NCBI GenBank assembly: GCA_000697335.1
Contig: JNEM01006408.1
Coordinates: 1 to 10,006 of the forward strand
DNA length: 10,006 bases
DNA from: Conidiobolus incongruus B7586
Lineage: Eukaryota > Entomophthoromycota > Entomophthoromycetes > Entomophthorales > Conidiobolaceae
Reading direction: 5' to 3'
Positions 1 to 8,533 of the stretch are shown here, piece after piece; the stretch's first letter is position 1, and the number at the start of each line of letters is the position of its first letter. The position numbers and the translations under genes are program-made. The notes beneath the pieces are model-generated. The model searched no databases, had not been told where the DNA came from, and saw nothing but the letters and a program-made list of their open reading frames with translations.

Positions 1-275
1 AAAATTAATCATCTCTTCCAGTTTGATAGCTAAACCAATATTATTTCTATTTTAAGCTGGCTTTGTCAGTCTATAATTGAAGGATACTCTTTGTTCTCTT
101 TATTTTCTTTATTAGATTTTATCCAAATCCCATATCATTCATTAATTCAATTATTTAAACCCAACAGTGATAAAGATAGAGAGGAAGTTTTTTTCTTTTG
201 AATATTCTGCTACGACGCCTCAACAGTAAGTTTTCAAACCTACAGTCCCGATACGTTAAAGAGCAGGATTAATAA
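1..275 (+). CDS. Possible 3' edge of an unidentified gene or gene remnant
   Basis: This segment is visibly richer in G and C (about one third) than the desert that follows. On the plus strand a frame is open from 34 to 198 (55 codons) and reads like an amphipathic helical protein, for example ILSWLCQSIIEGYSLFSLF followed by a charged NSDKDREE stretch. A second frame is open from 180 to the TAA at 270-272 and ends in a basic, polar tail (LLRRLNSKF, then SRYVKEQD). A third short open stretch covers about 2-49. The stretches lie in different frames, so this is either spliced coding sequence cut by the window edge, a decayed gene, or chance. A GTAAGT donor-like site lies at 226-231. I recognise no family. 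At this base composition one 55-codon open stretch is only mildly unlikely, so confidence is low. Confidence 0.3.
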
Positions 276-788
276 ATAATTTACTAAATCATATTTTGAG
301 TACTTTTCTAACTACCATCTTTATTTATAAAACTTAATATAAAACACAACAATATTTTATATATAATAATAATTAATGGGGATGTAATATTAATCATGTT
401 TGAGAATAATTTGCCAATATACCGAAAATGCTCTTTAATATTGAATTTTAATACATCATCAGAATTGTAGTTATCATCAATATTTTTTTTAATTTTTTGA
501 TATATGTATATATTATAGTGTGATATAAAACTATATTGACAGAATCTTTTTAGATATGGAAAATATTTTAGTTTCAATATAGCATTGATAAAATATGACA
601 CCACTTAATTAACTAAGCTATACCCAAGCAACATTATAATATATCCACTATATCTAATTCATAATATAACTCCCAATAAATTTAATAAATGCCAAATATT
701 AAAAAAAATCTGGTATATATCATTCCACAAACAATTATCGAGATAAAATCGAAAATTTTCAAAAACAATATTTAAGATCTAAATAATG

Positions 789-790
<2 letters not shown>

Positions 791-819
<29 letters not shown>
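791..819. repeat. (AT)n microsatellite, about 14.5 units
   Basis: A perfect 29-base alternating AT run, the longest of four similar runs in the window. It is probably polymerase slippage in AT-rich DNA and likely to vary in length between strains. Confidence 0.95.
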
Positions 820-822
<3 letters not shown>

Positions 823-2188
823 TAGAAAATACATTATCATTATTTTGATTTTAAAAATTCAATTAAACTCATCATAATGTCATTTTTATTATAAATTATT
901 AATAGTATAATATTAATTAATCTTATTAATTTAATATTTCATATTTATTAAAAATATTTTCATAAAATTTTTAATTTTATATTGATAAAAATAATTTTAG
1001 TTTTATTTTTTTTAAAAAAAAAACTTAAAATTCTATATAAATATTAATAATGAATTAATTTTTTTATAATCGTAAATATTGATTAAATCGAATTAGAATA
1101 TTAGGAAATAATTATTTATATGTAACTATGAGTTCAATATATTCGATATTCAAAAGGATAACACAAGTTATATTTCTAATCAAATATTTGGTATATATAA
1201 CTAATTTATGCAACTAATATGATTATAAAATTAACCACTGTATCTCTCTATTTTGAATTATATGATTAATTGAATATAGTGTATATAATTAATATGATAA
1301 AAATGTAAAATATATTGAATTTTTTGTACAATAATATTAATATTTACAATCAAATATTTTAAATTATAGCATTTTTATATTGCGTCAAAATTAAATACAA
1401 TTAATAAAAAATTATTCATAATGATTATATACCAAAAATATGTTACTATTGACTGCAATAGCTTTTATAAATCAGTAGATTTTAATAAAAATATTTAATT
1501 AAAATATAGAGATTTAAATATGGGGTTCAAATTAAAATCAAGATGAAATTATTATAATATCGGGCCTTAACATAAATTATATAATACTAGAAAATGATAA
1601 GTTGTATTGAGTAAAACTTAATCAACAAGTTAGTCAAATGAATATATAAACATTTTAATAACTGGTATAATATACCCCTTATATCATTCACATGATTAAC
1701 AACTACCTTATTATGAACCAATAATTGAACTGATCAAAATATCTTATTTAACTCACCGGAAGATACCAAATATGTCAAACTAAATTATATTATCAATTAT
1801 ATCTAAATTAATAATATAATTTTTCCAGTTTTTAGATTTTTCATATATTCTAATCCAAATTATTTTTATATTGATAATTTTTCAAATATTTTATATAAAT
1901 AATAATATTATGGGAATAATTTTGTATAATTTAAGATAATAATACAATAATATATCTTGAATCATCAGTCTATCTAGATTTAATATTTTCTTATCTCATT
2001 TTCTTAAATTTCCTTATAAATATAAAAATATTTAAATGTATTGTAGTTAATGAGTAATTCTTTCACCGGTTAGTGAATTAAAATATAGTTAATAATTGAC
2101 ATTAAATCACTAGAGTATATTATTATATGAGAATATATGACTATAAAATCAATTAATACTTAGTCAAGATTTATAATATATTAGGAAT

Positions 2189-2210
2189 TATATATATATA
2201 TATATATATA
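2189..2210. repeat. (TA)n microsatellite, 11 units
   Basis: A perfect alternating TA run of about 22 bases inside the downstream AT desert. No gene or other repeat adjoins it. Confidence 0.93.
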
Positions 2211-2901
2211 TTAATATTCCAAATAAATTAGTATTAAATAAATTAATCAAACCTTGATATTTTTATTTAGATTAATCATATTTCACTTTGAGTATATGAT
2301 AAAGATTCAATTTTAAAAAAATTCTTATCAATGAATAGCATCAGATATCTATACTTTTTCAATTAATTTATTTTTTCAAATATATATATATATTTGATAC
2401 TTGAGGGAATTGATTAATAAAAATAATTAAATAAAAAAATATTAGTATTTTGATATTATAGGGAATAGTATCAATGAAAATTACCGAAATTATAATATAA
2501 AAAAGTAAATCTAAAATTTTATATAAAAATTTTATTTTTTTTATAGTTAAACAATTTTATTAAGATATTAAACTTTCTTTGGTAATAAAAAAATAATTTA
2601 AATACCATTTTTATATATTCCCATATAATTGTTATATATTTTTTTAAAAAAAGTATATAATGGTTATTAACCCTTGATATTAAATAAAATTTCTATTATT
2701 AACAATTTACCATTTATCGATATATATATATAATACGAGAAAATAATCAAATAATATTGTTTTATTGATTGGGTTGTATCTCATATTTATTTTACAATTT
2801 AATCATGTTTCTATCTTAATATAAGATTAATAGAGTTGAAAATACTAGATGATATCTTTATCAATAAATTGAAATATTTTCTACTTATTCATTATCCTAG
2901 C

Positions 2902-2927
2902 TATATATATATATATATATATATATA
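2902..2927. repeat. (TA)n microsatellite, 13 units
   Basis: A perfect 26-base TA run, preceded by CCTAGC. It lies about 1 kb beyond the 3' end of the WOPR gene. Confidence 0.93.
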
Positions 2928-3148
2928 ACTATCATTAATACAACTCATGATTTTATGATTAATAAAAAGGGGAGAGGGGATACGTAATAAATAACATTAA
3001 TTAACACTTCTAGTTCCTATTAACATTGAGAACAAAATTTTGTACATAACTAAAATTCTTGGTATAAAATAATAGCCAATCTTATTTGATAGTACTTTAG
3101 TTATAATATTTACTAAGAGTATATGTTAGGTTAATTCAATTTATTTTG

Positions 3149-3157
3149 AAACTTTAA
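3149..3157 (-). promoter_or_regulatory. TTAAAGTTT (Wor1-type) motif, downstream copy
   Basis: AAACTTTAA on the plus strand is the exact reverse complement of TTAAAGTTT, the core motif reported for Candida albicans Wor1. It lies about 0.8 kb past the stop codon of the WOPR gene. At this AT content one or two copies per 10 kb are expected by chance, so this copy alone is weak evidence for a site. Confidence 0.2.
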
Positions 3158-3894
3158 GTTCAAACAAAAAAAATGAACTGATAATTTATATTAATATAAT
3201 TTGGTCTTTGAGGATTAACAATTTAAGGTTAATAAAAATTTTATAATCCATTTAATTTTAAACTCAATTGAATTTTAATAATATTAAAATATAACTAAAT
3301 AGGGTATAATTTTAAACTAATAATGAATATTTGGAAATTATTAAAGTAAAATAAACTTATTAATTTTTGATATTGTTGAATTATAAAAATATTAAAATAT
3401 TTAATAAAATTTATTATTTAATAATCGGAAATTAATATTTAGTTATACTATGATTATATTATTTAAGATATTTTAACTAAAAGATTTATATTTAAAGTAA
3501 ATTTAACTCTGTATCAATTTATTTAATCAGTCTTAAATAGTTTAAAATTAAAATAAATTATAATTTTTTTTCTAAAAAATTTAAAGCAATTATTATTATT
3601 AGATTAATAAGTTGATATGTCACTTTATTATATATACAATAATATCAAATTAAATTATTGTTAACTCAGATTTATATATATTCTAAAACCCCACAATAAA
3701 AGGAGCAATAATTTTATTTAAATCAAATTTTTATTTGTTTAATTTAGTACATCCTTTTATTCGAAACTGAGGATTTTTATTAATAATAAATCAATAATCA
3801 AAAATTATTGAGATTTATAATTTTAATTAATTAATAATGTTTTAAATATCATATATTATGTCAAAACAAAGAGTATAATTAGTTAATATTCTTT

Positions 3895-3900
3895 TTTATT
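3895..3900 (-). terminator. Poly(A) signal AATAAA of the WOPR gene
   Basis: Read on the minus strand this is AATAAA inside AACTAAATAAAAAAG, starting about 52 bases past the TAA stop of the WOPR gene. Distance and sequence fit a fungal 3' processing signal with a short 3' UTR. The surroundings are very AT-rich, so a chance match is possible, but no better placed candidate is seen. Confidence 0.5.
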
Positions 3901-3951
3901 TAGTTCAATATAGGATATAAATTTTAAAATTTGACATTATTTACAAAGATA

Positions 3952-4884
3952 TTAATATGATTTTGGTGACGGTGTTGTTATTTGAGTCGAGTGTGAACTA
4001 GACTTTAATAATGCTTGAAGCTGTCTTTGGTCCTCTGTTATTACTGAATTTGAATATCCATAGCGTGGCAAAAATTTGGAAATGCTTGAGGAGAAAGCAT
4101 GATCGTTTGGATGAGGTGTGCCATAAGGAATAAGCGAATTCAATGGAGGTAAAATAGGAGGGCTAATTTTTGTTGGGGAAGTAGAGAATTGATAAGAATT
4201 AACAGAAGGAGATGGCGAAAGATAGGATTGAATTGGAGGTAGTAGCTGGGATTGCTCATACTTTGTTTCAAAAGTAGGACTATTTTCAATTTTAGGATGG
4301 TGATAATTCACAAAACTATCAGATTGATAATGACTAGGTGAAAAATTCACGCTAGTAGACAATTGTGGTGTAAAATGATGAGATTTAGAGCCAATTTCGG
4401 TGCTCTTTGGAATGGTTGACAAGGTGGGTTTGAAATAAAAATTTGCAGGAATTTTCAAGTGATTTAAATTTGGATCGTTGGATGGTTGGTTGAGTGTGGA
4501 ATAAGCCAAGTCATATGAGCGCACATAACTTACGAGGTGCATACGGCGGCCATCCTGTGTCATTACCGATACACCTCGCTTTAAAAGCTGGTTTCTTTTA
4601 GAATCAAAATTGGGACGAGTTGCATGGTTTCTGCGCCTTGGCTGGATTTCATGGTATATTAAAAAACTTCCTTCAGATCTAGAGGCTGACCATGAGATGC
4701 CATCTGTCCAACGCTGAATAGTTGCTTCCTTCTCATCCCATACGAAAACTGATCCAGATCGAATGTTGTTGCGCTCTCTCTGAGATAATCTCTCAAGCCT
4801 GCGCTTTATAAGACCAAGTCTGGCAGCTTCAAAGATCAAAAAGGCGTCCTGAGGAGTTTTAATAATACCATAGTAACTCTCCAT
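3952..4884 (-). CDS. WOPR-domain (Gti1/Pac2 family) transcription regulator
   Basis: A 310-residue, apparently intronless nuclear DNA-binding protein of the fungal WOPR family (Wor1, Ryp1, Sge1, Gti1, Pac2), whose members control morphology, mating, sporulation or virulence programmes. The first WOPR half spans residues 1-82: ESYYGIIKTPQDA, IRSGSVFVWDE at 41-51, RWTDGISWSASR at 58-69 and GSFLIYHE at 72-79. After a short basic linker (PRRRNHATR, a possible nuclear localisation signal), the second half runs from about 99 to 151, with LLKRGVSV, HLVSYV and a terminal LKIPANFYF block. Residues 152-310 are a low-complexity tail rich in Ser, Pro, Thr, Asn and Tyr, with two similar motifs (LPPIQS at 215-220, LPPLNS at 245-250) and a charged, helix-like EDQRQLQALLK near the end; such tails commonly carry activation functions. 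The ATG is preferred because the domain begins at residue 2 and its context (GTAAAATGG) has A at -3. The putative PKA site reads QRWT, not the KRWT of Wor1. The protein is shorter than many family members. The Wor1-like or Pac2-like branch cannot be settled by eye. Confidence 0.96.
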   Translation of the reverse strand: MESYYGIIKTPQDAFLIFEAARLGLIKRRLERLSQRERNNIRSGSVFVWDEKEATIQRWTDGISWSASRSEGSFLIYHEIQPRRRNHATRPNFDSKRNQLLKRGVSVMTQDGRRMHLVSYVRSYDLAYSTLNQPSNDPNLNHLKIPANFYFKPTLSTIPKSTEIGSKSHHFTPQLSTSVNFSPSHYQSDSFVNYHHPKIENSPTFETKYEQSQLLPPIQSYLSPSPSVNSYQFSTSPTKISPPILPPLNSLIPYGTPHPNDHAFSSSISKFLPRYGYSNSVITEDQRQLQALLKSSSHSTQITTPSPKSY

Positions 4885-4994
4885 TTTACAATGTCAATTT
4901 ATAGATAAAATTTTCTAGTGACTGAGAGAGTTTTAATACAATAAAGCGTGGTTTGTATAAGTTAGGGATATAAATTAAGATTGGGGGTGGCGAG

Positions 4995-5002
4995 TATTTA
5001 TA
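4995..5002 (-). promoter_or_regulatory. TATA box TATAAATA
   Basis: TATTTATA on the plus strand reads TATAAATA on the minus strand, an exact match to the TATAWAWR consensus, about 111 bases upstream of the ATG. It sits in a locally GC-richer stretch, which makes it more meaningful than the many TATA-like strings in the deserts. Confidence 0.55.
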
Positions 5003-5061
5003 TTCATGAATTCACAATAAGGAGTGGAATACATGACATTGAAAAGTGATTGAAAAAGGTT

Positions 5062-5078
5062 AGAGGGAGGGAGGGGGA
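5062..5078 (-). promoter_or_regulatory. CT-rich promoter tract
   Basis: A 17-base uninterrupted purine run on the plus strand, so pure pyrimidine (TCCCCCTCCCTCCCTCT) on the coding strand of the WOPR gene, about 180 bases upstream of its ATG. Such tracts are a known feature of fungal promoters. It also contains CCCCT, the stress-response element core. The G-strand has three G-runs of three or more, one short of a classical three-tier quadruplex. Confidence 0.5.
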
Positions 5079-5272
5079 TGTTGGAAGGTATTAGATTAAT
5101 ATAACACTTTATGAACTAGGGTTATACCCAATTTAATTTAGTCTTAAATAAAACAAATGTCTGATTGAAAAAGAAGGAATCTATTAAACTTGTTGAAAAA
5201 ATGAGAATAGTTCCTATAAGCTTCTTTATTCAGTTAAATGCACATAAAGAGGTTTTATTCAACATGATTTAA

Positions 5273-5334
5273 ATCAAAGATTACTTTGATTTTTAGCAAA
5301 ATTCACTTTGATTAATTTTAATTTAAGATCAAAG
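5273..5334. promoter_or_regulatory. Cluster of four CTTTGAT / ATCAAAG sites
   Basis: ATCAAAG occurs at 5273-5279 and 5328-5334, and its reverse complement CTTTGAT at 5284-5290 and 5306-5312. The first pair forms a perfect 9-bp inverted repeat (AAATCAAAG / CTTTGATTT, 5271-5292) around a 4-base spacer. CTTTGAT resembles sites bound by HMG-box proteins. The cluster lies about 390-450 bases upstream of the WOPR start codon, a plausible upstream activating region. Binding is inferred from motif spacing only. Confidence 0.35.
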
Positions 5335-5466
5335 ATTGGATACTAATATCACCAAACATTTAGTTATAAAAGTTTTAGTTTGTTGAAATTGAACTGGATT
5401 TAGTTCAATAGTTTTCAGGTATTTGAATACCAGCATATATGAATAATTTTAATCATCAAAAGTTTT

Positions 5467-5494
5467 GTGATCGATGTATAGTATACAGGATCGC
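5467..5494. repeat. Imperfect palindrome centred on TGTATAGTATACA
   Basis: A perfect 13-base dyad, TGTATA-G-TATACA (5475-5487), is flanked by a second pairing region (GTGATC at 5467-5472 against GATCGC at 5489-5494, one G-T pair), with a two-to-one base bulge between. The single-base centre makes an extruded hairpin unlikely, so a dimeric protein-binding site is the more natural reading. It lies about 590 bases upstream of the WOPR ATG. Confidence 0.45.
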
Positions 5495-5517
5495 TTTATG
5501 ATAATTTGATCATAAAG
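5494..5517. repeat. Perfect 9-bp inverted repeat, CTTTATGAT / ATCATAAAG
   Basis: The arms at 5494-5502 and 5509-5517 are perfect reverse complements around a 6-base spacer, directly abutting the preceding palindrome. It could be an operator-like dyad or a small stem-loop. Short inverted repeats arise easily in AT-rich DNA, but 9 bp including G/C positions beside another dyad is uncommon. Confidence 0.45.
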
Positions 5518-5561
5518 TCACTTAATATTGGATGAAATTAAACTGGAAACTTCGAATAAAG

Positions 5562-5570
5562 TTAAAGTTT
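5562..5570 (+). promoter_or_regulatory. TTAAAGTTT (Wor1-type) motif upstream of the WOPR gene
   Basis: An exact TTAAAGTTT within AAAGTTAAAGTTTATC, about 680 bases upstream of the WOPR start codon. The residues that define the WOPR fold are conserved in the encoded protein, and family members have been shown to bind this core, so self-binding is plausible. Chance expectation in the whole window is about one to two copies, so position is the main argument. Confidence 0.35.
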
Positions 5571-5987
5571 ATCTTTTTATATCCACTTATCAAATCAAAA
5601 TTTTAAAAATATTCCTGTTATATCCCAATTTGATATTATTTTTATTTCTTAAGCTTAATTAAACTACTATAATACTCCTTTCTCTTTTTTACAATATCTA
5701 ACATAACATATTCACCTTAAATGCTCCATTCATCTTTTTTAACTATTTACCAAATATTTTTATAGTTTTTTATTATATAGATATATTTAGATTCAAAAGG
5801 GGAACAAAATCAAATATCGATGTATCAAATATATTAATGGAGGGAGTTTAATTGAAATTGAAAGGTATTTTGTTTATTAGTATTGATTTTAGGAGTGATA
5901 TTAGGATATCAAAGTATGATATAAATTCTTTGAGTATTTTTTTAACTTAAGATTTGATTATTAAATAAATTTTTATTCTTTTTTAAC

Positions 5988-6014
5988 AATTTTTATAATT
6001 TTTATAATTTTTAT
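5988..6014 (+). repeat. Three tandem copies of AATTTTTAT
   Basis: Three perfect head-to-tail copies of a 9-base unit (27 bases), probably a small slippage product. No function is suggested. Confidence 0.85.
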
Positions 6015-6026
6015 AGTATTTGTCAC

Positions 6027-6035
6027 TTAAAGTTT
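6027..6035 (+). promoter_or_regulatory. TTAAAGTTT (Wor1-type) motif, distal upstream copy
   Basis: A second exact TTAAAGTTT on the same strand as the 5562 copy, about 1.14 kb upstream of the WOPR ATG, within CACTTAAAGTTTTAAC. WOPR-gene promoters in Candida extend over several kilobases, so distance does not exclude it, but the number of copies is close to chance. Confidence 0.25.
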
Positions 6036-7191
6036 TAACTATATTGGTTTAAAATATATTAACTATATATTTTATCTTTGAATTATTATATAAGGAAATA
6101 TGTGTGTAAATTATTATAAAATTAAGAATGCTATTCAACTCGATGAAATTTAACAAGAATTTATTGGATTAATCCTTTCAACATATAAAAATATCCAAGT
6201 TATTTAATTAAGGGGATATAATTTTACTTTAATAAATCCCTGAATCTAATATATCGGTCTCTAAACTGATATTTTAATATATATCACTAAGATTATTGTT
6301 TATTTTTATAAAATCATAAAATTCAATGAATAAGCTGAATTTAAGTTTAAATAGTTGAAATTATATTAGTCTATTTATGAATCTCGTTATGGCCATGCTC
6401 ATATTATGAATTCTTTGCACAATTATCAATTTAGCTATATCACTCTTCTATATTACTATTTGCTTCAAATTCTTTTTACTTAATAATTAAACTAATCTAA
6501 ATTTTTCTACTATAATAATTTATTTCATCTTATAATTTTATTTTAAATGCTGAAACTCAATACTATAAATTCGAGATTCTTAGTTCAAAACTAAATATTT
6601 GTATAAAAATTTCAAATTTAGAATTTATATGGTATTCTGGATTGCATTAATCCCCCACTATATAATCAATTAAAAATATTGTAATACTTTTATTTTCTAA
6701 CCAAAACAGATTAATGTAATATTATAAAATTATAATTATTCTGGACTGTAATAAAATAAATTTATATTGAGTAAAATCCTAAGAAATTTATTTTATATTC
6801 AAAACTTAAGATTAATAATTAAATTAGGATAAAAAATTAATTTAAAATGAACAAAGCTAAAATAACTTTAAAATATAAAGTCGGAATTAATACCATTTAT
6901 TAATTATTATATTTTATTTGGTTAATAATTTTAATATTTAAAACTATATAATCTTTTTGATTCAAATTTGAGTTTTATATTATTCAATATTTTGTTAATT
7001 TTATTCTATTTAAATCTAAAAAATATATAAATACTCGGAATTACCTTTATTATAAGGATTTCAGATTAGTTATTATGTTTCAATTATAATATAATGATTA
7101 ATATATAATCTATTTAAACTTTTTTATAACCTTATTGCAATTTTTTCAAATTATGATAACATATTAATTTTGATTATATTAACCTTTAAAA

Positions 7192-7220
7192 ATTATTATT
7201 ATTATTATTATTATTATTAT
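7192..7220 (+). repeat. (ATT)n microsatellite, about 9.7 units
   Basis: A perfect 29-base ATT array. The complementary array (AAT)n lies about 1.3 kb farther on, so the two form long-range inverted repeats. Confidence 0.95.
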
Positions 7221-8070
7221 CAATATTCTAAATCTAATATTATGAAACAAGGTTATTTATTAATAGTAAAATGACATATGAAAAAATATAATTTTTATAA
7301 TATTATATAATTAATTAATAATCCATAATCCTAACAATTATAAATATATGTTTGTAATTCATTGACTAAGATATATATCATTAAAATTTAATCGATTTTA
7401 TGATTATTTATAAAACTACCTTTTTTTATATAATTAAATATTTTTATTATATATTATTATCATTTTTGAATAATATTAAAACTTTATTAACTATTAAATA
7501 AAAATTAATTAAACGTATTTTCCTTAAAAATATGATTTAATCAATCTATATATTAATTCTTAAAAATATTTATAATATTTTAACTTTTAAGAATCTAAGC
7601 TGATTTCTTAATATATATAATGATTTAAAATATATTATATACCATCATAGTGAATCAACTCCATTATTATCATTGATATTGTTCAAAAGCATAAGATAAT
7701 GATTTAAACTTGATCAATTATATTTTTATTAAATATAAAATATTTTTCAAATTGATTTAATATTATTTTTTCTTAATTTCACTTTATATATCCGAGGTTA
7801 ATTATTAACAATAATAAAAACTTTATAAGTTGTCAACTGAAGTATTTTAATATAAAATTATTTTATAAATATTCAATTCTATTTAAACTAATTGAAATCC
7901 CAGAGGTTATAGATTTTTAAAACTATTCAATTTCATCAATACAATATTGTTTAAATATATCATTTGTGATGAATTTTTATTTATTCAATTCCTAGTATTC
8001 AATTGAGTTTGGATATTCTTATTAATGAAGTATTGTAAATAATTATATGTTATCTCTTCTTCTATATGAA

Positions 8071-8094
8071 TATATATATATATATATATATATA
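8071..8094. repeat. (TA)n microsatellite, 12 units
   Basis: A perfect 24-base TA run in the upstream desert, of the same kind as the runs at 791, 2189 and 2902. Confidence 0.93.
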
Positions 8095-8506
8095 GTAATT
8101 ATTATTATTGTTCAGAAAAGTTGAATAATATAAACTCAATTATAATCAATTATTTTCTTTTTTTAATAATATATATTAATCTTTTTTCTATTTTGGCCCT
8201 TAAAACCAATATACTAATCCATTATAACCAGAATAGACTAATATATATTTAGTAATAAATGTTTTAATATATTCAACTGGAATAGAATTTTTATTAGAAA
8301 ATATATTTAATAAATTAAAAAAAGATAAAAAATAGATTTAAATTTTTGAAATTGGGATTTTTAAAATATTTAAAATAAATTTATTAATATAAAATATAAT
8401 TGGAAAATTAAATCTCATAAATTATAAATTAATCTATTAAAAAAGTTTTTATACATAAAATTATAATTTTTTTTTCTATAATTTTATATCTCATTAATTA
8501 TTTATC

Positions 8507-8533
8507 AATAATAATAATAATAATAATAATAAT
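8507..8533 (+). repeat. (AAT)n microsatellite, 9 units
   Basis: A perfect 27-base AAT array, complementary in sequence to the ATT array at 7192-7220. Confidence 0.95.

Larger units (their letters stand above)
276..3894. other. AT-rich gene desert downstream of the WOPR gene
   Basis: About 3.6 kb of DNA at roughly 15% GC, dominated by short A/T words and broken by stop codons in every frame. I find no ATG-initiated reading frame that looks like protein, no tRNA or rRNA, and no recognisable transposon. It holds three long (AT)n runs, a G-rich patch at 2969-2979 (GGGGAGAGGGG) and one AAACTTTAA site, listed separately where useful. A 97-codon open stretch on the minus strand at 308-604 was considered and rejected. 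This may be an AT-rich isochore made of decayed sequence, or naturally AT-biased intergenic DNA; base composition alone does not separate these. Confidence 0.75.
4885..5090 (-). promoter_or_regulatory. Proximal promoter and 5' UTR of the WOPR gene
   Basis: This stretch keeps a higher GC content than the deserts. Read on the minus strand it holds, in order, a CT-rich tract (5062-5078), a TATA box (4995-5002), a C-rich block CGCCACCCCCAATC (4979-4992) that includes CCAAT, and about 90 bases free of upstream ATGs before the start codon. CT-rich tracts near the transcription start are common in filamentous fungi. If transcription begins 30-60 bases past the TATA box, the 5' UTR would be about 50-80 bases. 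The boundaries are inferred from composition and motifs. Confidence 0.6.

Noticed and set aside
226-245. GTAAGT...CTACAG looks like a 20-base intron.
   Set aside because: It is far below the usual minimum size of fungal spliceosomal introns, has no branch-point, and the local frame stays open through it.
308-604. A 97-98 codon open stretch on the minus strand, rich in Ile, Lys, Asn, Phe and Tyr, with a hydrophobic C-terminal segment.
   Set aside because: It opens with GTG directly after an in-frame stop, has no ATG until about residue 70, and its composition is what AT-rich DNA gives in any frame. It could be an exon only if spliced, and no convincing gene structure surrounds it.
5062-5087. 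Possible G-quadruplex on the plus strand.
   Set aside because: There are only three runs of three or more G with a fourth run of two, so a standard three-tier quadruplex is not supported. The promoter CT-tract reading is simpler.
5118-5129. AGGGTTA beside CTAGGGTTATACCC, resembling a telomere repeat or telobox.
   Set aside because: It is a single copy with no tandem array. It is better described as a trivial GGGT/ACCC dyad.
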